A stretch of DNA of 64,000 bases from Ophiura sarsii (GCA_035610835.1 CM069446.1:74757062-74821061), one strand, 5' to 3'; shown: positions 22,877 through 34,465, numbered from the stretch's first letter. Notes: generated by a model from the sequence alone, not told the origin. Numbers and translations are program-made.

Positions 22877-24313
22877 GCCCTTCACATGTATCCGTGTGAG
22901 CTGGATGGCTCCTTACCGTGTGAAAAATGGGTGCGGACGACGGCAAACACGGTGGGCCGTTTCCCATCCGTTGAAGTTCAGCATGCTCAAAACTCCTGGC
23001 GGGTGAGTAAAAGCGGCAGCGAACGATGAGAGTCCGGTATGAGGACGGTATAAGGACAGCGCACCCGTTTCGCGCCCGTTCGCAGGGCGGTGATGGACGG
23101 TGGTGGACGTCGAACATCTCAGCGACGGGCTGCGAACGGGCGCATGCCGCCTGACCATTCGCAGAACGGACTCTCACCTGGCGCTCGCCGCGATAAGTTA
23201 CGCTTACAGCAATATAAAATCCAAAAAATAGATCAATCCATTATAAGAAATAAGAACAAAATGGCGATTTGCGTATATAACTATCATGATTTCCATCTGC
23301 CAAAATATTTTCGTTATGTCCACGCACACGCTACGCCATCATTACGCCGTGTAACTTACGGTGACGACCCGGTATGTAGGTGGTAAGCACACGGTGAGGA
23401 CACGGTGAGAACGGTAAGCTAGGACTGTATAAGGCCGGTGAGCCCGGTACCAGGCCGGTGAGAACCCGGTACAGACCCGGTGTAGAACGGTATGGAGCAA
23501 GGACCCGGTGAGGAGGTGTTATGCACCCTGTGAGAACGGTAAGCTAGAAATGTATGAGGACGGTGAGCCAATTATTAGACCCGGTATATAACGGTATGGA
23601 CCCGGTGACCACAACAAAAAATCAATACGCCCGTTGACATTTTTTACTGATTGTTTGGACTTTGTTGTTTTTCTATTAGACGGTAAGGTTGGCACCTACC
23701 ACCACCGCCCTGCGAACGGGCGCGAAACGGGTGCGCCGTCTTTATCTTATCCTCAAACAGGGCTCTCACTGTTCGCCGCCGCTTTTACTCACCCGGCAGG
23801 AGTTTTGAGTTTCCTGCCGGGAAATGGCCGGCAATGTCGGCAATGTCCCCGGCAACTGTGTGTCCCCACCGTGTGCCGTCGTCTGCACCAATTTAGCACA
23901 CGGTAAGGGGCCGGCCAGCTCACACGGATACATGTGACAAATACAGAGATTCCCGGAATGTGAGTGAAGCGGCGAGCTTGAGCTTTCAACTTATGAAGGG
24001 CGGTTTGATTACGTTATCAAGGCGGTTCGGCCGGTACGCGATTTTTTTTTACTAATAAACATTTGTAAAATCAGTTGACTTTTTTCTCTTTTTTTTAAAT
24101 TCATTTTATTCAGTAAATGTTGCTTTATTCCGTATTAAAACGAAATAAATAAATTTTACAAATGCTGATTAGTAAAAAAAAAATCGCGGCCGGTACCAGG
24201 CCGATGAGGGCCCGGTAAAGAACGGTATGAACCATGTTGCCGCGTTGGACTCAGTTGTTTTCTATTAGACGGTAAGGGGCCGCCCAGCTCACACGGATAC
24301 ATGTGAAGGGGCC
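22877..24313. mobile_element. Foldback transposon, ~220-bp arms, CGGTGAGAACGG-rich centre
   Basis: The end CCCTTCACATGTATCCGTGT is mirrored at 24277-24313 and, by an internal second copy, at 23899-23938. The arms 22878-23095 and 23700-23938 are inverted repeats (shared words ACTCACCCGGCAGGAGTTTT-like, CCGTTCGCAGGGCGG). The centre (23340-23620) is a degenerate repeat of CCCGGTGAGGA and GAGAACGGTA words. It interrupts the downstream flank of gene C. No clear target duplication and no transposase are seen. Confidence 0.7.
24031..24196. repeat. Small inverted repeat nested in the foldback transposon
   Basis: CCGGTACGCGATTTTTTTTT, ACTAATAAACATTTGTAAAA on the left is mirrored by ATTTTACAAATGCTGATTAG, AAAAATCGCGGCCGGTACC on the right. 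This is a ~166-bp hairpin-forming insertion inside the right part of the larger element. Confidence 0.65.
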
Positions 24314-24344
24314 ATAATATTGTTCAATATTAACAATTTGCTAT

Positions 24345-24988
24345 CAAATATAAAACATTGCATGATAAACGAAGAATAAAGAAAACACGTAATAGTTTCA
24401 TTTTATCTTCAAGAATAGTCTCGTAATTAATAACAGTTAGAATCTCAATTTAAAATTTGTTGTATAGTCTACTCCATGTTGATGATTTCAACTAAAAACG
24501 TTAAAAATGGAGTTCATCACGAAAAATTCCTGCATTATATGTTATATAATCAGTCCGTAATATGCCGAACATATTGCCGATAAGAACAGTGTAAAGACAA
24601 CCTAAAGATTAGAAACATGTCTTACTCCTAACAGGATGCCATTTGAACGGACTGTATAGATGAGTGCTTGAGTAAAAGCTGTTCAGATATCAACTAATTT
24701 CAAGCTTTTCAACTGTGCCAGTGTAAATCACAAGTACATGTATACTGTCAAAATGTTGAATATCAATAACGGGTACTGGCGAATAGTAAAACGTTCAATG
24801 ATCTGTGTCTTGCGGATTTGATTACCAAAACATCTAGAGATTTCCCCACAGACTTCTTTTTCTCTTGTAAAATACATTGCAATGTTTCGGGTCTTGTTAA
24901 TAACCGGAGCCCTTAAATTTAATACATACTGTATCTTCAATGTGTTAATGTTCAAGTTTTATATGATAGAGATCAAAGATTGCACATA
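24345..24988. repeat. Downstream flank of gene C (class 1 type)
   Basis: Aligns with 7130-7849 before gene A more closely than with the B copy: both A and C have GAAGAATAAAGAAAACACGT, ATGGAGTTC(T/A)TCACG and the empty site of the PIF-like MITE. This places the left side of gene C with class 1. Confidence 0.7.
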
Positions 24989-26957
24989 TCATCTACCAGC
25001 GGGTTCATATGTGCCATTTTCCTCGAATCCTTCGCTCGTGTCATATGCAGCGTTAACGTGTCCTTCAGCAGCTATTTGTCTTAGTGCTGCGCGTACCATA
25101 GGGTTCTCGGGATCAAGATGAACAATCGCATACGGGCTTTCTGTAGGGATGGCGTCATCGTCTGCTTTACTCGATGGGTACTTGTTTGTGTCTGGAACGG
25201 CATATTGTGGCGGGAAATAAGCAGAAGGATTTGATGACATTGGGGGAGTCCGGGCAAAAATTGCAGTAGACGCGTATAAGTTGGAAAGCACACTGTCTCC
25301 GTGTTCCAGGACTCTGACAGTAGAATTCAGATCTACCGTCTCATAAGCAGCCGATGCAGGCTTCTTAAGATCGCCATCATTACTATCAAGATTATCGTCT
25401 GAATGATTCGCTAAGGCATACGTGAGAGAAGGAGACATGCTTGGGTCACTTTCATCTGGATCCTTCAGGGCTTGTCTCACGTGTGCATGATTGTTATTGG
25501 TAAGCTTTGGTGAAGGGCGAGGATTCTCTTGGACCATATGAGAGAGTTCTTTATCCCACATGTACCCGGTACTGATTCGTGTTGTATCCCCATCTTTTAC
25601 CTTGATATCGCTTTCACGGTTTCTACAGCGACATCAGCATATTGCGATGCAAGAAATGAGAGCAATCAGTAACAGTCCACCACCTCCTCCAATAGCTGCT
25701 ATTACGGGGATCGGTAAACTTCTCGGCGTTCACAAAGTTGGGGGTAATTTGAAGTGTAGATGTTGATGGCACCGTGGTCAGTGTCATGTCTAAAGTGCCA
25801 TCTGGCTTTACAATGAGTACTGTTTGATCTTGAAGGTTGTAACCGTCAACACGACAAATGACATTCGTCCCATTATCGGTCATCTCAACATTGTTTATGC
25901 TAAGAATGTCGTTCATCATTTCTAGCCGAGAAGGTTCAATTGGTGGTTCTGTTGACCAATGAATACCGTTGCGTGATCCTGCGAGACATTGAAAGAGAAC
26001 AAAATCAGCACCTTGCACTACTTCAATACGATCGTATTGAAAAAGTCCAATTTCTATTTTGCCCATTGTACACTGACGAAACATTCCATTTCCATCGATT
26101 ATCTGACATACAAACTGATCCATATTGTCGTTTGGTAATACTTGGTATGTGTAGACTCGTTCTACACGGTTGGTTATTTTGTTGATAATAATAGTGTCCA
26201 AATTTGGGATCATCTGTCCATTCGAGGGATCATATATATTGACTTCAACCAATGGGTTGCCTGGTGTTGAGACACATGTCAAATTTATTTGTGAATAAAT
26301 AGGTGTTTTGATATCAACTTGTGGGTAACACTTTGGCCAATCACTGCTGGGAAAGTATAGTTCTTCTGGAAGAGCTGGTCTGGGTACATCGATGACACTA
26401 GGAGTAACAGGGCCGGGGATTACTGTAATAGTTACGGCAGACGATTGAACGACGTTGAAGTTATGTGTATCACCAGTTGCAGTAAAACACTTATAATTCC
26501 CAGAGTGACGATCTCTCACCTGTGTAAAAGTTAGGATGTAATGGGTGATAGGATTTGAATATCTTTCTTGTATCGTATACTCCCCGGTCATATCCAGATC
26601 CGTAATGTCCGCCCCTGTGCTCCAGAAGAGAAGGTTATCATCTTTAGACCATACGATTGCCGGGCTATCTAAATTTGTAATAAGGCACTGAAGCTGGTAG
26701 TTTGAATCGCCCTCTTCAGGTTGACTGCTACCTGCGCCGTATAATATGATGATGGACTCTCCAGATACACATGACAGGCAACCTACAAGAATAATCATTG
26801 CTACCATTGTCTCGAATAAATTAGTTTGGCCTATGTCGACACATTTTCTTGTCCGAGTGTTACTAATACGATGACCATGATAACGCGTCATGTTGTATTT
26901 GTATGATGCTGAGGTAAAGGTATGTTGTTGCCAGACAGGCGCAGTGATGGTATTCAT
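24989..26957 (-). pseudogene. Gene C: three-Ig receptor, hybrid of class 2 ectodomain and class 1 tail
   Basis: The frame is open from ATG 26957 (the signal peptide proper starts at Met 26805-26807, MVAMIILVGC). Counting from the first ATG, Ig1 has Cys91/Trp103/Cys157, Ig2 Cys228/Cys284 and Ig3 Cys324/Trp334/Cys368. After the stalk the frame shifts near 25730, and the membrane helix (SLPIPVIAAIGGGG) continues in another frame. A TGA follows in the juxtamembrane Cys cluster (~25635) where B has Cys codons. The tail (24989-25561) is open and class 1, with YETV, SPYAIV and YEPAGR. The ectodomain and leader resemble E and D (GLFQYDRIEV, EPSRLEM), while tail and downstream DNA resemble A and B. 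The gene sits at the class boundary. It is probably a dead hybrid; a sequencing error could explain one lesion but hardly both. Confidence 0.85.
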
Positions 26958-28600
26958 GGATAACTTTTCTAGCAGTAATGCAGGTATTCCAGTTTACCAA
27001 TATTGTAGACCAAAAAGCAAATGCATACTATTATATTTGCTTGCATTTCAATACATGTCTCTATATTATATTAAAACTAGTATGAGTTATTGAACCGTGC
27101 AATGACTCCATGACATTAATAATGGATACGCTCTAAGCATAATGAATATCACGTAGGCAAACTCCTGGGGAAAACCCCAAATAGCCCTGAACCAACAACA
27201 AAAAGAGTATTATTATCCGTAGTAGTTTGTATGGTAGTTTAACTGACAGTTATCGTAATCATTTTTATAGTAATGTAAATGCGTGAAGTCATGGAAGTAA
27301 CACTGTTTTGATTAAAATTAGGGTGTTGGGGTGTGATGAAATGCCCACCTTTCTAACAAGGTTTCCACTCTGTAACACTCTACTTCTAATGTAAAGAGTT
27401 TACCAAATACGTGCCATTATAAAAAAGGTTCTAAACTGACTTATACCACACTCTGCACTTTTTCCAGCAACTGCCATATCAATGGGCTATTCCATTAGAA
27501 AGCAATACACCCCTAATACACCCCTAATATGGCCTATGGACGACATTGCATTAACCCTTACAATACACCAAATTCAAACAAATCCAACAGCACCATTGTG
27601 CCGGTGGGCCCCTATCCCCCTCATTACGCAATCACGGAAAGGTTTGTATATTATTTTGGGGAGCGCGATCCCCAAGCGTGATGCACAACATGGAGTCCGA
27701 CCGCGGTGGCCGGGGTTCGAGGCCCAGGGGCGGTTCACTCCATTTTTCCTGTAACTATATATTTGTCCCCTGTCGGATTTAGTCTTCTAACCTGAAAGGG
27801 TTAGGATTATTCTTTTTCACCTGTTCACAAGGAATGTGGATTTCAAACAGGTAACACCATATAAAATTCAAACTCCCTGTGGGGAAGATTCCATAAAAGT
27901 GGCTGTATTGATTTTAATTGGCATAGCCAATGTTGCATTTCACTTTCTTTAACTCCCTGATTAAACTGTATTTGATAACAATCTGTATCTTTTTTTTTAG
28001 TATCGTATGCCATCTCCTTTTCATTTTCAGCGCACACACCTTTAATTACAGGGTGGATTTTTGGTTTAAAGATAAACAATCAGGCTCATACATTAAATGC
28101 CCGATATAATAATCGTGGCCGCCGTCGTCTGATTTTGTTCGAAAATATGCAATGTCGCCCTCTGTCGCTCTTCATTTTGTGTGTGTTTGAGCGTTATTAG
28201 CGTTGAGCTCTAAATAAATATAAAAAATACACAGTCTAAATTTAGAGATTAAAAAGATAATCTTTCAAGATTGTGGTTAGGATGCAAACATCGCTAAGAT
28301 TTAAGATTTATCTGCTTTAAATAGTTTTCGATTTCGATTTATGGATTTTAATTGATTAAAAGTACATGAGAGTTCGTGTGCCGCGAGTTGGCCGCTATTT
28401 GTGACATATCCTTAAACTGGAAATATAATGGGGTTTCTGCTTCAAACATTTGAAAGCCTAAAAGTAAACATGGGGGTATGGGGAAGGTATCCATTTTCTG
28501 AAAACAAATGAAACATATAATATGTCCGATCTCATCTTTGTCAATATCAAGGTCATTTATATACAGGGTTAGTAGAAAATAAATCGTGTGTAAAATATAT
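26958..28600. repeat. Upstream flank of gene C, duplicated upstream of D and partly E
   Basis: Aligns in order with 37830-39430 upstream of D: GGGCTATTCCAT, CATTGTGCCGGTGGGCCC, GGGGTTCGAGGCCCAGGGGCGGTTCACTCC-like block, CTCCCTGTGGGGAAGATTCC, and a GTGGCCGCCGTCGTCTGATT segment that also recurs at 62335. It should contain the promoter. The GGGGTTCGAG(C)CCC word resembles a tRNA T-arm but no box A was found. No gene is seen. Confidence 0.75.
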
Positions 28601-28665
28601 GTAAAAATAACTTGTGTATTTTATACACAATTAAGTTGTGTACAAAATACACAAGTTATTTTTAC
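28601..28665. repeat. Near-perfect 30-bp hairpin
   Basis: GTAAAAATAACTTGTGTATT at 28601 onward is mirrored up to 28665 with a 5-bp loop. A third partial copy of CATAACTTGTGTATTTTATA follows directly. It is probably the core of a small AT-rich foldback element inserted at the end of the upstream block. Confidence 0.75.
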
Positions 28666-28765
28666 ATAACTTGTGTATTTTATACACAAATACTGTGTGA
28701 AAAGTTTACATAATAATTATGGAGATCTATATTTAACATAATTATGTAAAAAAAATTCTGTGTGT

Positions 28766-28994
28766 GGAAATACCCACATGACTTTCCACCTGGGTAGACA
28801 GTCCCGGGGTAGACCAACCCTCGGTGGATAGGTTAGGGTTTTTAACATATAATTTATAATCAATATAGTTTCCAAGGTGTTGTTTAAACAGTATTATTGC
28901 GGTCTATTCTGTGAGGGCGCTCTATTGTAGTCTACCCAGGGTTGGTCCACCCCGGGACTGTCTACCCCGGGTGGAAAGTTATGTGGGTATTTCC
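28766..28994. mobile_element. 229-bp foldback MITE with ~64-bp arms
   Basis: GGAAATACCCACATGACTTT...GGGTAGACAGTCCCGGGG on the left is mirrored by CCCCGGGACTGTCTACCC...TATGTGGGTATTTCC on the right. The centre is AT-rich. No clear target duplication is visible, so the family is unassigned. Confidence 0.85.
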
Positions 28995-29089
28995 ATTGCT
29001 GCATGCTATTAATATCTTCAAATTTGCGGCAAAAAAATAACATTCATCATAATTTCATTGGCATTTTGTAATGAAAATGCACCAAACAA

Positions 29090-29282
29090 ACCACGGGCGC
29101 ATCTAAAGGGGTCAGGGGCATCCTGCCAAGAAAGCTTCCCCCTGACACCCTCCTCAAATGAAATGACAAAATCTGTTTTTAAATACAAAATATAGTCAGT
29201 TATGACTCCCCTTGATCACATGCATGTCCCCTCATGCCGCCCCTCCAAAACACCCTAATTAAAGACCCTAGTTACGCTATTG
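29090..29282. mobile_element. Degenerate GGGCGTAACTAG-type element remnant
   Basis: The interior AAATGAAATGACAAAATCTG and the TAGTTACGCTATTG end resemble the old insertions at about 7393-7500 and 16865-16980. It is heavily decayed and ends are approximate. Confidence 0.35.
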
Positions 29283-29409
29283 AAACAAACTCAAATGTTT
29301 TTCAATGAAAATTGTCGATACATTTGTAATGCTTTACATTTCCAACAACATAATTCGCAGTATAAAACTAAAAACATACTTGATTAGCGGAAACTTAGCG
29401 CTCTTGCTA

Positions 29410-29905
29410 CACTGCAAAAATGTTGCTTAAAATACGTTGCTTAAAGTACTTTTATCATCCGTTGGTTGACGTGTTGATTAAAAATCATTCAATATATGTA
29501 GAAAGTTAGGCGTTGTATAAAAGTAAAAAATCCCCAGCGTTGAGCAATTCGTCGAAAACAATGTCCTTAAAATGTTGGTGGAAACTGTTTCTGTTGCTAA
29601 AATATGTTGCGTAAAAATATTCCACTTTGGCAACTGTTGCATGAGCATTGAGGACAATCACGCAATAGTTGGTGCAAGTTACGCACATGTGAATTTTAGG
29701 CAACTGTTGTCCAAAAAAGCCAATTTCGTGAGCTGTTGCATACTTGAACAACTGTTGAGTGAATATAATTGCCTAACTTTTGAGTAACTAGAATTGTTCA
29801 ACTGTTGGTGTGTTGGGCAAATTTTACTTAACAGTTGAGCGGTTGCATACTTGAACAACGTTGTGTAAAATGTTGAGTAAATATTTAAGCAACCTTTTTG
29901 CAGCG
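29410..29905. mobile_element. MITE with CACTGCAAAAA termini
   Basis: CACTGCAAAAATGTTGCTTA on the left is mirrored by TTTAAGCAACCTTTTTGCAG on the right; TA precedes the left end. The interior repeats the words CAACTGTTG, TTGTTCAACTG and GTTGAGTAAA many times. The same terminus is seen at about 1032 (ACACTGCAAAAAGGTTGCTT) and in a partial copy at 30450-30788 whose right end is followed by TA. Confidence 0.7.
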
Positions 29906-30307
29906 CAGGACCACAATTAGATTTATTCTGTCTTGGCATCCAAAACGGAATACACTGACAAATAGTTTAAAATTGCCATCCTTGTTTGACATATATTTGT
30001 TCATGAATATCCTTTCAACGGTGTTATAGCGACGTCACTAGCGATAAATATTGAATACTCTATTTTTATAGCCAAAAAATACACGACATGGACATATACT
30101 GAATAGTTCATGTCATGTGATCTATTTTGCACCAAAAGAATCACATAAATATGTTTATGTATTATATAATATGGACTATTTATACCTTCATACCCAGATA
30201 GCAAGACTACGTTTGGCAAACGTTCACAGTAAAACCACCATTGATAAGAGATGTCAGATATCATGTATAAGCCTATAGTTTAATAGCATGTTAAAATAAA
30301 TTACAGA

Positions 30308-30437
30308 TTCACTACCGAACGGGAATAGTGTATGTATAGCTCTGCTGCATCGCCTAGAATTCCCATTACAAGTTACCGGTTCACTACCGGGAGGAAGTGA
30401 TGTATGTAGCTCTGCTGCATCGCCATGAATTCACATT
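30308..30437. repeat. Tandem duplication, two ~65-70-bp units
   Basis: TTCACTACCG...TGTATGTATAGCTCTGCTG...GAATTCCCATTA is followed by a second unit with TTCACTACCGGGAGGAAGTG and AGCTCTGCTGCATCGCCATG. It is non-coding. Confidence 0.75.
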
Positions 30438-30449
30438 ATTTTTGCCTAC

Positions 30450-30788
30450 CGCGTGTTGCTATACAAAAATGCTCAATATATAATAAAAACTTGACACAAA
30501 TAAAATACCCAACATATGGCTATATTTGATAAATTAAGCAACAGTTGCTATACAAAAATGCTCAATATATAATGAAAACAATTCACAAATTAATCAACAG
30601 TCACAAAATGCCCAACCAATGGTTAATTAATAATACCCAACTATTGTGTAATTGTAATTGTGCAACTGCTGAGTAACTGGAATTGTTCAACTGTTGGTGA
30701 AAACATGTTATCCAACGGTAAGCGGTTGCATACTTCAACAACGTTGTGTAAAATGTTGAGTAAATATTTAAGCAACCTTTTTGCAGTG
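30450..30788. mobile_element. Second, rearranged copy of the CACTGCAAAAA MITE
   Basis: The right part (GAACAACGTTGTGTAAAATG, GAGTAAATATTTAAGCAACC, TTTTTGCAGTG) is nearly identical to 29850-29905 and is followed by TA. The left part holds a duplicated segment GTTGCTATACAAAAATGCTC (30454 and 30544). The left terminus is not recognisable. Confidence 0.6.
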
Positions 30789-31249
30789 TATGCCATAGTG
30801 CAGAAATATAACTATAAAAACTGTAACGGGACAAAACTGTCACTAATAATGCAAACTATTTGTATTATGCGCTTATGTTATGGATTTAATAAAGGGAGAG
30901 GGGGCAAGGGGTTAAGAGAACGGTTTGCATTGTGATTGATTTAAACCATCCTTGTTATGAACTTTACCATGAAGAATGTATATTAATTGAATTACACTCA
31001 GTGAACAACTTTTAACAAAGTCTTTAGGCTTACGTCCCACCTGTATTCATCAGCTACGCACACATGCCGTCGTACAAATTGGACAATGTATTGCATTGTA
31101 TTGTGAGTTTATGTGACCAACCTTTCAGATCGTGTGATATATTAATGGGGCTTCAGAAAAGGGGGCATGTCTTGCATCAAAATAATTCTACAAGTTTTCT
31201 CTATTCAAATATGTTTTCAGTATTACAGTATTTGATAAGAAGGTATCAA

Positions 31250-31450
31250 CACCGTGACACCCTGTACATGCTATTATGAAAGAAGCATTAAAACCCTAAC
31301 TCCCCGGGCGTGTTTTTGTGAATTAAACTATCAGGGGAGGAAAACGGGTCAAATTTGAGGTGAAAATCAGTTTCTGCACGCGCCGCGGATTAAACCAGGG
31401 CCGCGTCAAGTCTGATGCTCTACGGGCAGAGCTACACGGGGATGTTCAAA
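31250..31450 (-). repeat. tRNA-derived SINE-like segment in the duplicated flank
   Basis: On the minus strand GTAGCTCTGCCCGTAGAGCA (box A-like) is followed by CCCTGGTTTAATCCGCGG (decayed box B). The homologous block upstream of D (39600-39755) keeps a better box B, AGGGTTCGACCCACGG. Because both copies lie in a duplicated block, the SINE predates the duplication and its ends cannot be fixed from these two copies. Confidence 0.45.
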
Positions 31451-32268
31451 AAACTTACGTTGTTTCAGGGTGATGTAATACCTTATCTGCCCATTGTTGA
31501 GATTTTGTTCACAGTATAGCGCACTCTATAAGTTCGTCCTCCGGAAGTTAAGCGTAAACTGTCAATCGTTCGTTGTAAATGAATATTCATCCATGACTAT
31601 TCATGACCTCACACGATGTGATCGTCGCGATCCAGCGTCTTTCCCAACCGATCTAATTACAATATTCATAAAATGCAAATAACGCCAAGCCCCTCCTCTG
31701 TCACTGTCAGACGAAGCCATCCACAAATTAAAATTCGTATTTTGTTCCACGTACAAATTAATTTCAAATAACCAATTCTGAATGTTTGTGTCATATAAGA
31801 ACTAAATTCTAAAGCAAATAAGTTTTACTCTAAATCACAATCAGCTTTTTTTGACCATTGATGTACCACAAATCATGTTTTGAGCCGATAAAATCCACCA
31901 CGTCTTAGGTCGTCTGGTTTGCTACGACCATGATAGTGCGCCCCCTCTAAAACCATCCTCCGTCGATTTAAGCATAGTAAACGGGGGACTTTGCCTTCGA
32001 GATACTTGTCCCATAGTTATAGGGTCTCTGGTTGTTTTCACAAGTTGAACCACGCGTTGAGCGTGGCATGAGATTGATGGGGCCGCCGCGGTACAAGATT
32101 GTAGCCCTGTCGGGTTTTGTAAGGTCCAGGAAGGTTAGGGTTAACAGCATATGAGAAAAGGTGCTTCTTAATGTTCATAAGCAGCTGATACAGGTTTAAA
32201 TCATACCCAGATCTCAAATTGTATTTTCTTACGAAAACAGTTTTAAAAATTATGCTTTTTTACATTGT
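31451..32268. other. Intergenic DNA with no recognised feature
   Basis: Several small frames occur but none resembles a known protein. The segment around 31910-32150 (CCCCCTCTAAAACC, GCGTTGAGCGTGGCATG) looks like degraded repeat DNA; nothing firmer can be said. Confidence 0.5.
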
Positions 32269-32566
32269 ATGAGTATGAAAGACCTCCTAACCACAGTGAA
32301 AAGACGCAAGCTACAGTGGTATGGACATGTGTCACGATCAACAGGACTTGCCAAAACGGTAATGCAAGGCACGGTGCCAGGAGGGCGAAAAAGAGGTCGG
32401 CCAAGAAGAAGGTGGGAAGACAACATATCTGAATGGACTGACCTGAAGCTTAGTGATACCTTAAGATTGGCAGAGAACCGACAAGGATGGAGAGAGCTGG
32501 TGGTCAGGGCATCTGTGGCGCCCCAACGGTCGACAAGACTACGGGATAGATAGATAGATAGATAGA
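32269..32566 (+). pseudogene. 3' end of a non-LTR retrotransposon with a (TAGA)n tail
   Basis: The 94-residue frame carries the typical C-terminus of many LINE endonuclease-reverse transcriptases: KRRKLQWYGHVSRS, GRKRGRPRRRWEDNISEWT, and a basic end RSTRLRDR. A short TAGA repeat (about 32547-32566) follows directly, as expected for the 3' tail of such LINEs. Everything upstream of this zinc-knuckle-like C-terminus is missing, so it is a dead, strongly 5'-truncated insertion. It is unrelated in sequence to the LINE pieces at 4667 and 41749. Confidence 0.85.
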
Positions 32567-33032
32567 GTATGAAATATTTAGATCCATTTCAAGACCATTA
32601 TAAAAGCTTAATTCAAACCGTTTAACTTCACAATTTTAGGTCATACCCCTGTAGTTGAAATCACATGTAAAATAAATTATGTTTTGAGCATATTTCCTAT
32701 ATTGCTTCATCTTGACGTTTTAATCCTGAAATATCCTCACCGGTGGTTAGGGTTATGTGCCCTTGGATCAATTGGATTTACAACAAACTAGGACTGTCAA
32801 ACACGATGATATCCGTTACAAGACGGCCGCTTCCACTTTTGGAACAGTAAGCTTAACTGATTAAAGGATACAGTTAAATCATAAAAAACATGTGAACAGT
32901 TGGTATTAGACCGAGATAATAACATTGCATAAAATGTATATTAAGATTGGAAGTGTGTTAAACGAACATGACGTCAAAGTGTCCCAATTATTACAATACC
33001 TTCTGAAAAACATCATTTATTTTGTCATTGAT

Positions 33033-33110
33033 AGAAATATATTTAACTAGAAAATATTTTAAAATCTATTTAACTAGAAAATATTTTAAAATCTATTTAA
33101 CTAGAAAATA
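33033..33110. repeat. ~27-bp tandem repeat, three units
   Basis: TATTTAACTAGAAAATATTT with TAAAATC recurs three times in a row, the last unit diverging after ACTAGAAAAT. AT-rich minisatellite; no gene. Confidence 0.85.
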
Positions 33111-33426
33111 AATTCAACCCAAAATATCCGGATGTGAACAATATTTTGTTGGAAAAAGTGTACTTTAGGTTCCAGATTCTGGACTGTAGACTCTCAGCAA
33201 AAATGGTTCGGAAATGGTTCTTTACGTAAGCTCGGGGTTCGATGTAGAACCTTCTGCACTCAAGGAACCTTTAATGGTTCTAAGAAGGATACAAATGGTT
33301 CCAAACCCAGAATGAAAGGTTCTTCCTGAGTCAATGGTTCCTTATAGAACCCTAAAATACGAAAAAAGGGAGTTCCATGAAAAGCGAGAGTTCTTTATAA
33401 TGACTTGCACTTCAGAACTATTTGAC

Positions 33427-33579
33427 ACACGGGTCCCAGCCAATATCGATCGTGGGCCCACAGTGGGCACTCATGGGACCTTTAATATTTTATCCACTTT
33501 GGCCTGTATACGGGCCAAAATATTAAGAGTCCCATGAGGGCCCACTGTGGGCCCACGGTCGATGGTGGCTGGGGTGTGC
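33427..33579. repeat. ~153-bp foldback element nested in the left half
   Basis: CACACGGGTCCCAGCC...CGTGGGCCCACAGTGGGC...CATGGGAC is mirrored by GTCCCATGAGGGCCCACTGT...GGTGGCTGGGGTGTGC. Arms of about 70 bp flank a 7-bp centre around GTATAC. Confidence 0.8.
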
Positions 33580-33802
33580 ATCGGCTTCTTTAAAATTAAC
33601 ACCATGGAAAGTAGATTTCGTAAGGATTTATATATCCATTTTGTAAACATAATTAATTTAAGACGTCACTCACTTAGTGATTGTTCACAAACCAGATACA
33701 TGCATTTCTTTTAGATTAGAAAAGTATGCAAACAGCAAAATAAGATGGTGCTTGAAACAATCTATTTCTAAATATTTCTGAAGAACCCTAAGGGTTCTTT
33801 AA

Positions 33803-34465
33803 GGGGGCTGTGCACCATCGTACAGCCTCCGTAAAACTGCCGTAACTTCTTCATTATTCATTTAATCTAGATAAAAGTTTACATTTTTTTTGCAGGAAAG
33901 GGTTCAATGAATCTAACTATGATCATGACATTTACCATTTTGGAGAAAATTATAAAAAACACGTTTTTTGACCCATTTTAGGTTTGGAAAAGATAACTCA
34001 AAATATATTTTGTCAAATGTTGTCATACTAATTTTATTATATTCCTCATACAATTCCCCAGGAATCATTTTTTTTATTTAAGAAAATATTTATTATTTTT
34101 TGAATTAGAGACCAAAAAGTGCTAAAAAATGTGATTTTTTAGTAAAAAATCACATTTTTTGGCACTTTTTGGTCTCTAATTCAAAAAATAATAAATATTT
34201 TCTTAAAAAAAAAAAACTATTCCTAGGGAATTGTATAAGGAATATAATAAAACTAGTATGACAAAATTTGACAAAATATATTTTGATAAAATGGGTCAAA
34301 AAATGTTTTTTTTATAATTTTCTCCAAAATTGTCAATTTTATGATCATGGTTGGATTCATTGAACCCTTTCCTGCCAAAAAATGTCTACTTTCATATAGA
34401 TTAAATGAATAATGAAGAAGTTACGGCAGTTTTAAGGAGGCTGTACCTGAAGGTGCACAGCCCCC
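33803..34465. mobile_element. 663-bp palindromic element with TTAA target duplication
   Basis: The two halves, meeting near 34140 at GTGATTTTTTAGTAAAAAAT, are reverse complements over about 330 bp with few differences. The ends GGGGGCTGTGCACC and GGTGCACAGCCCCC are flanked by TTAA on both sides (33799-33802, 34466-34469). The restored site GGTTCTTTAAAGAACC is a word of the surrounding minisatellite. TTAA duplication points to a piggyBac-type mobiliser. Confidence 0.88.
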
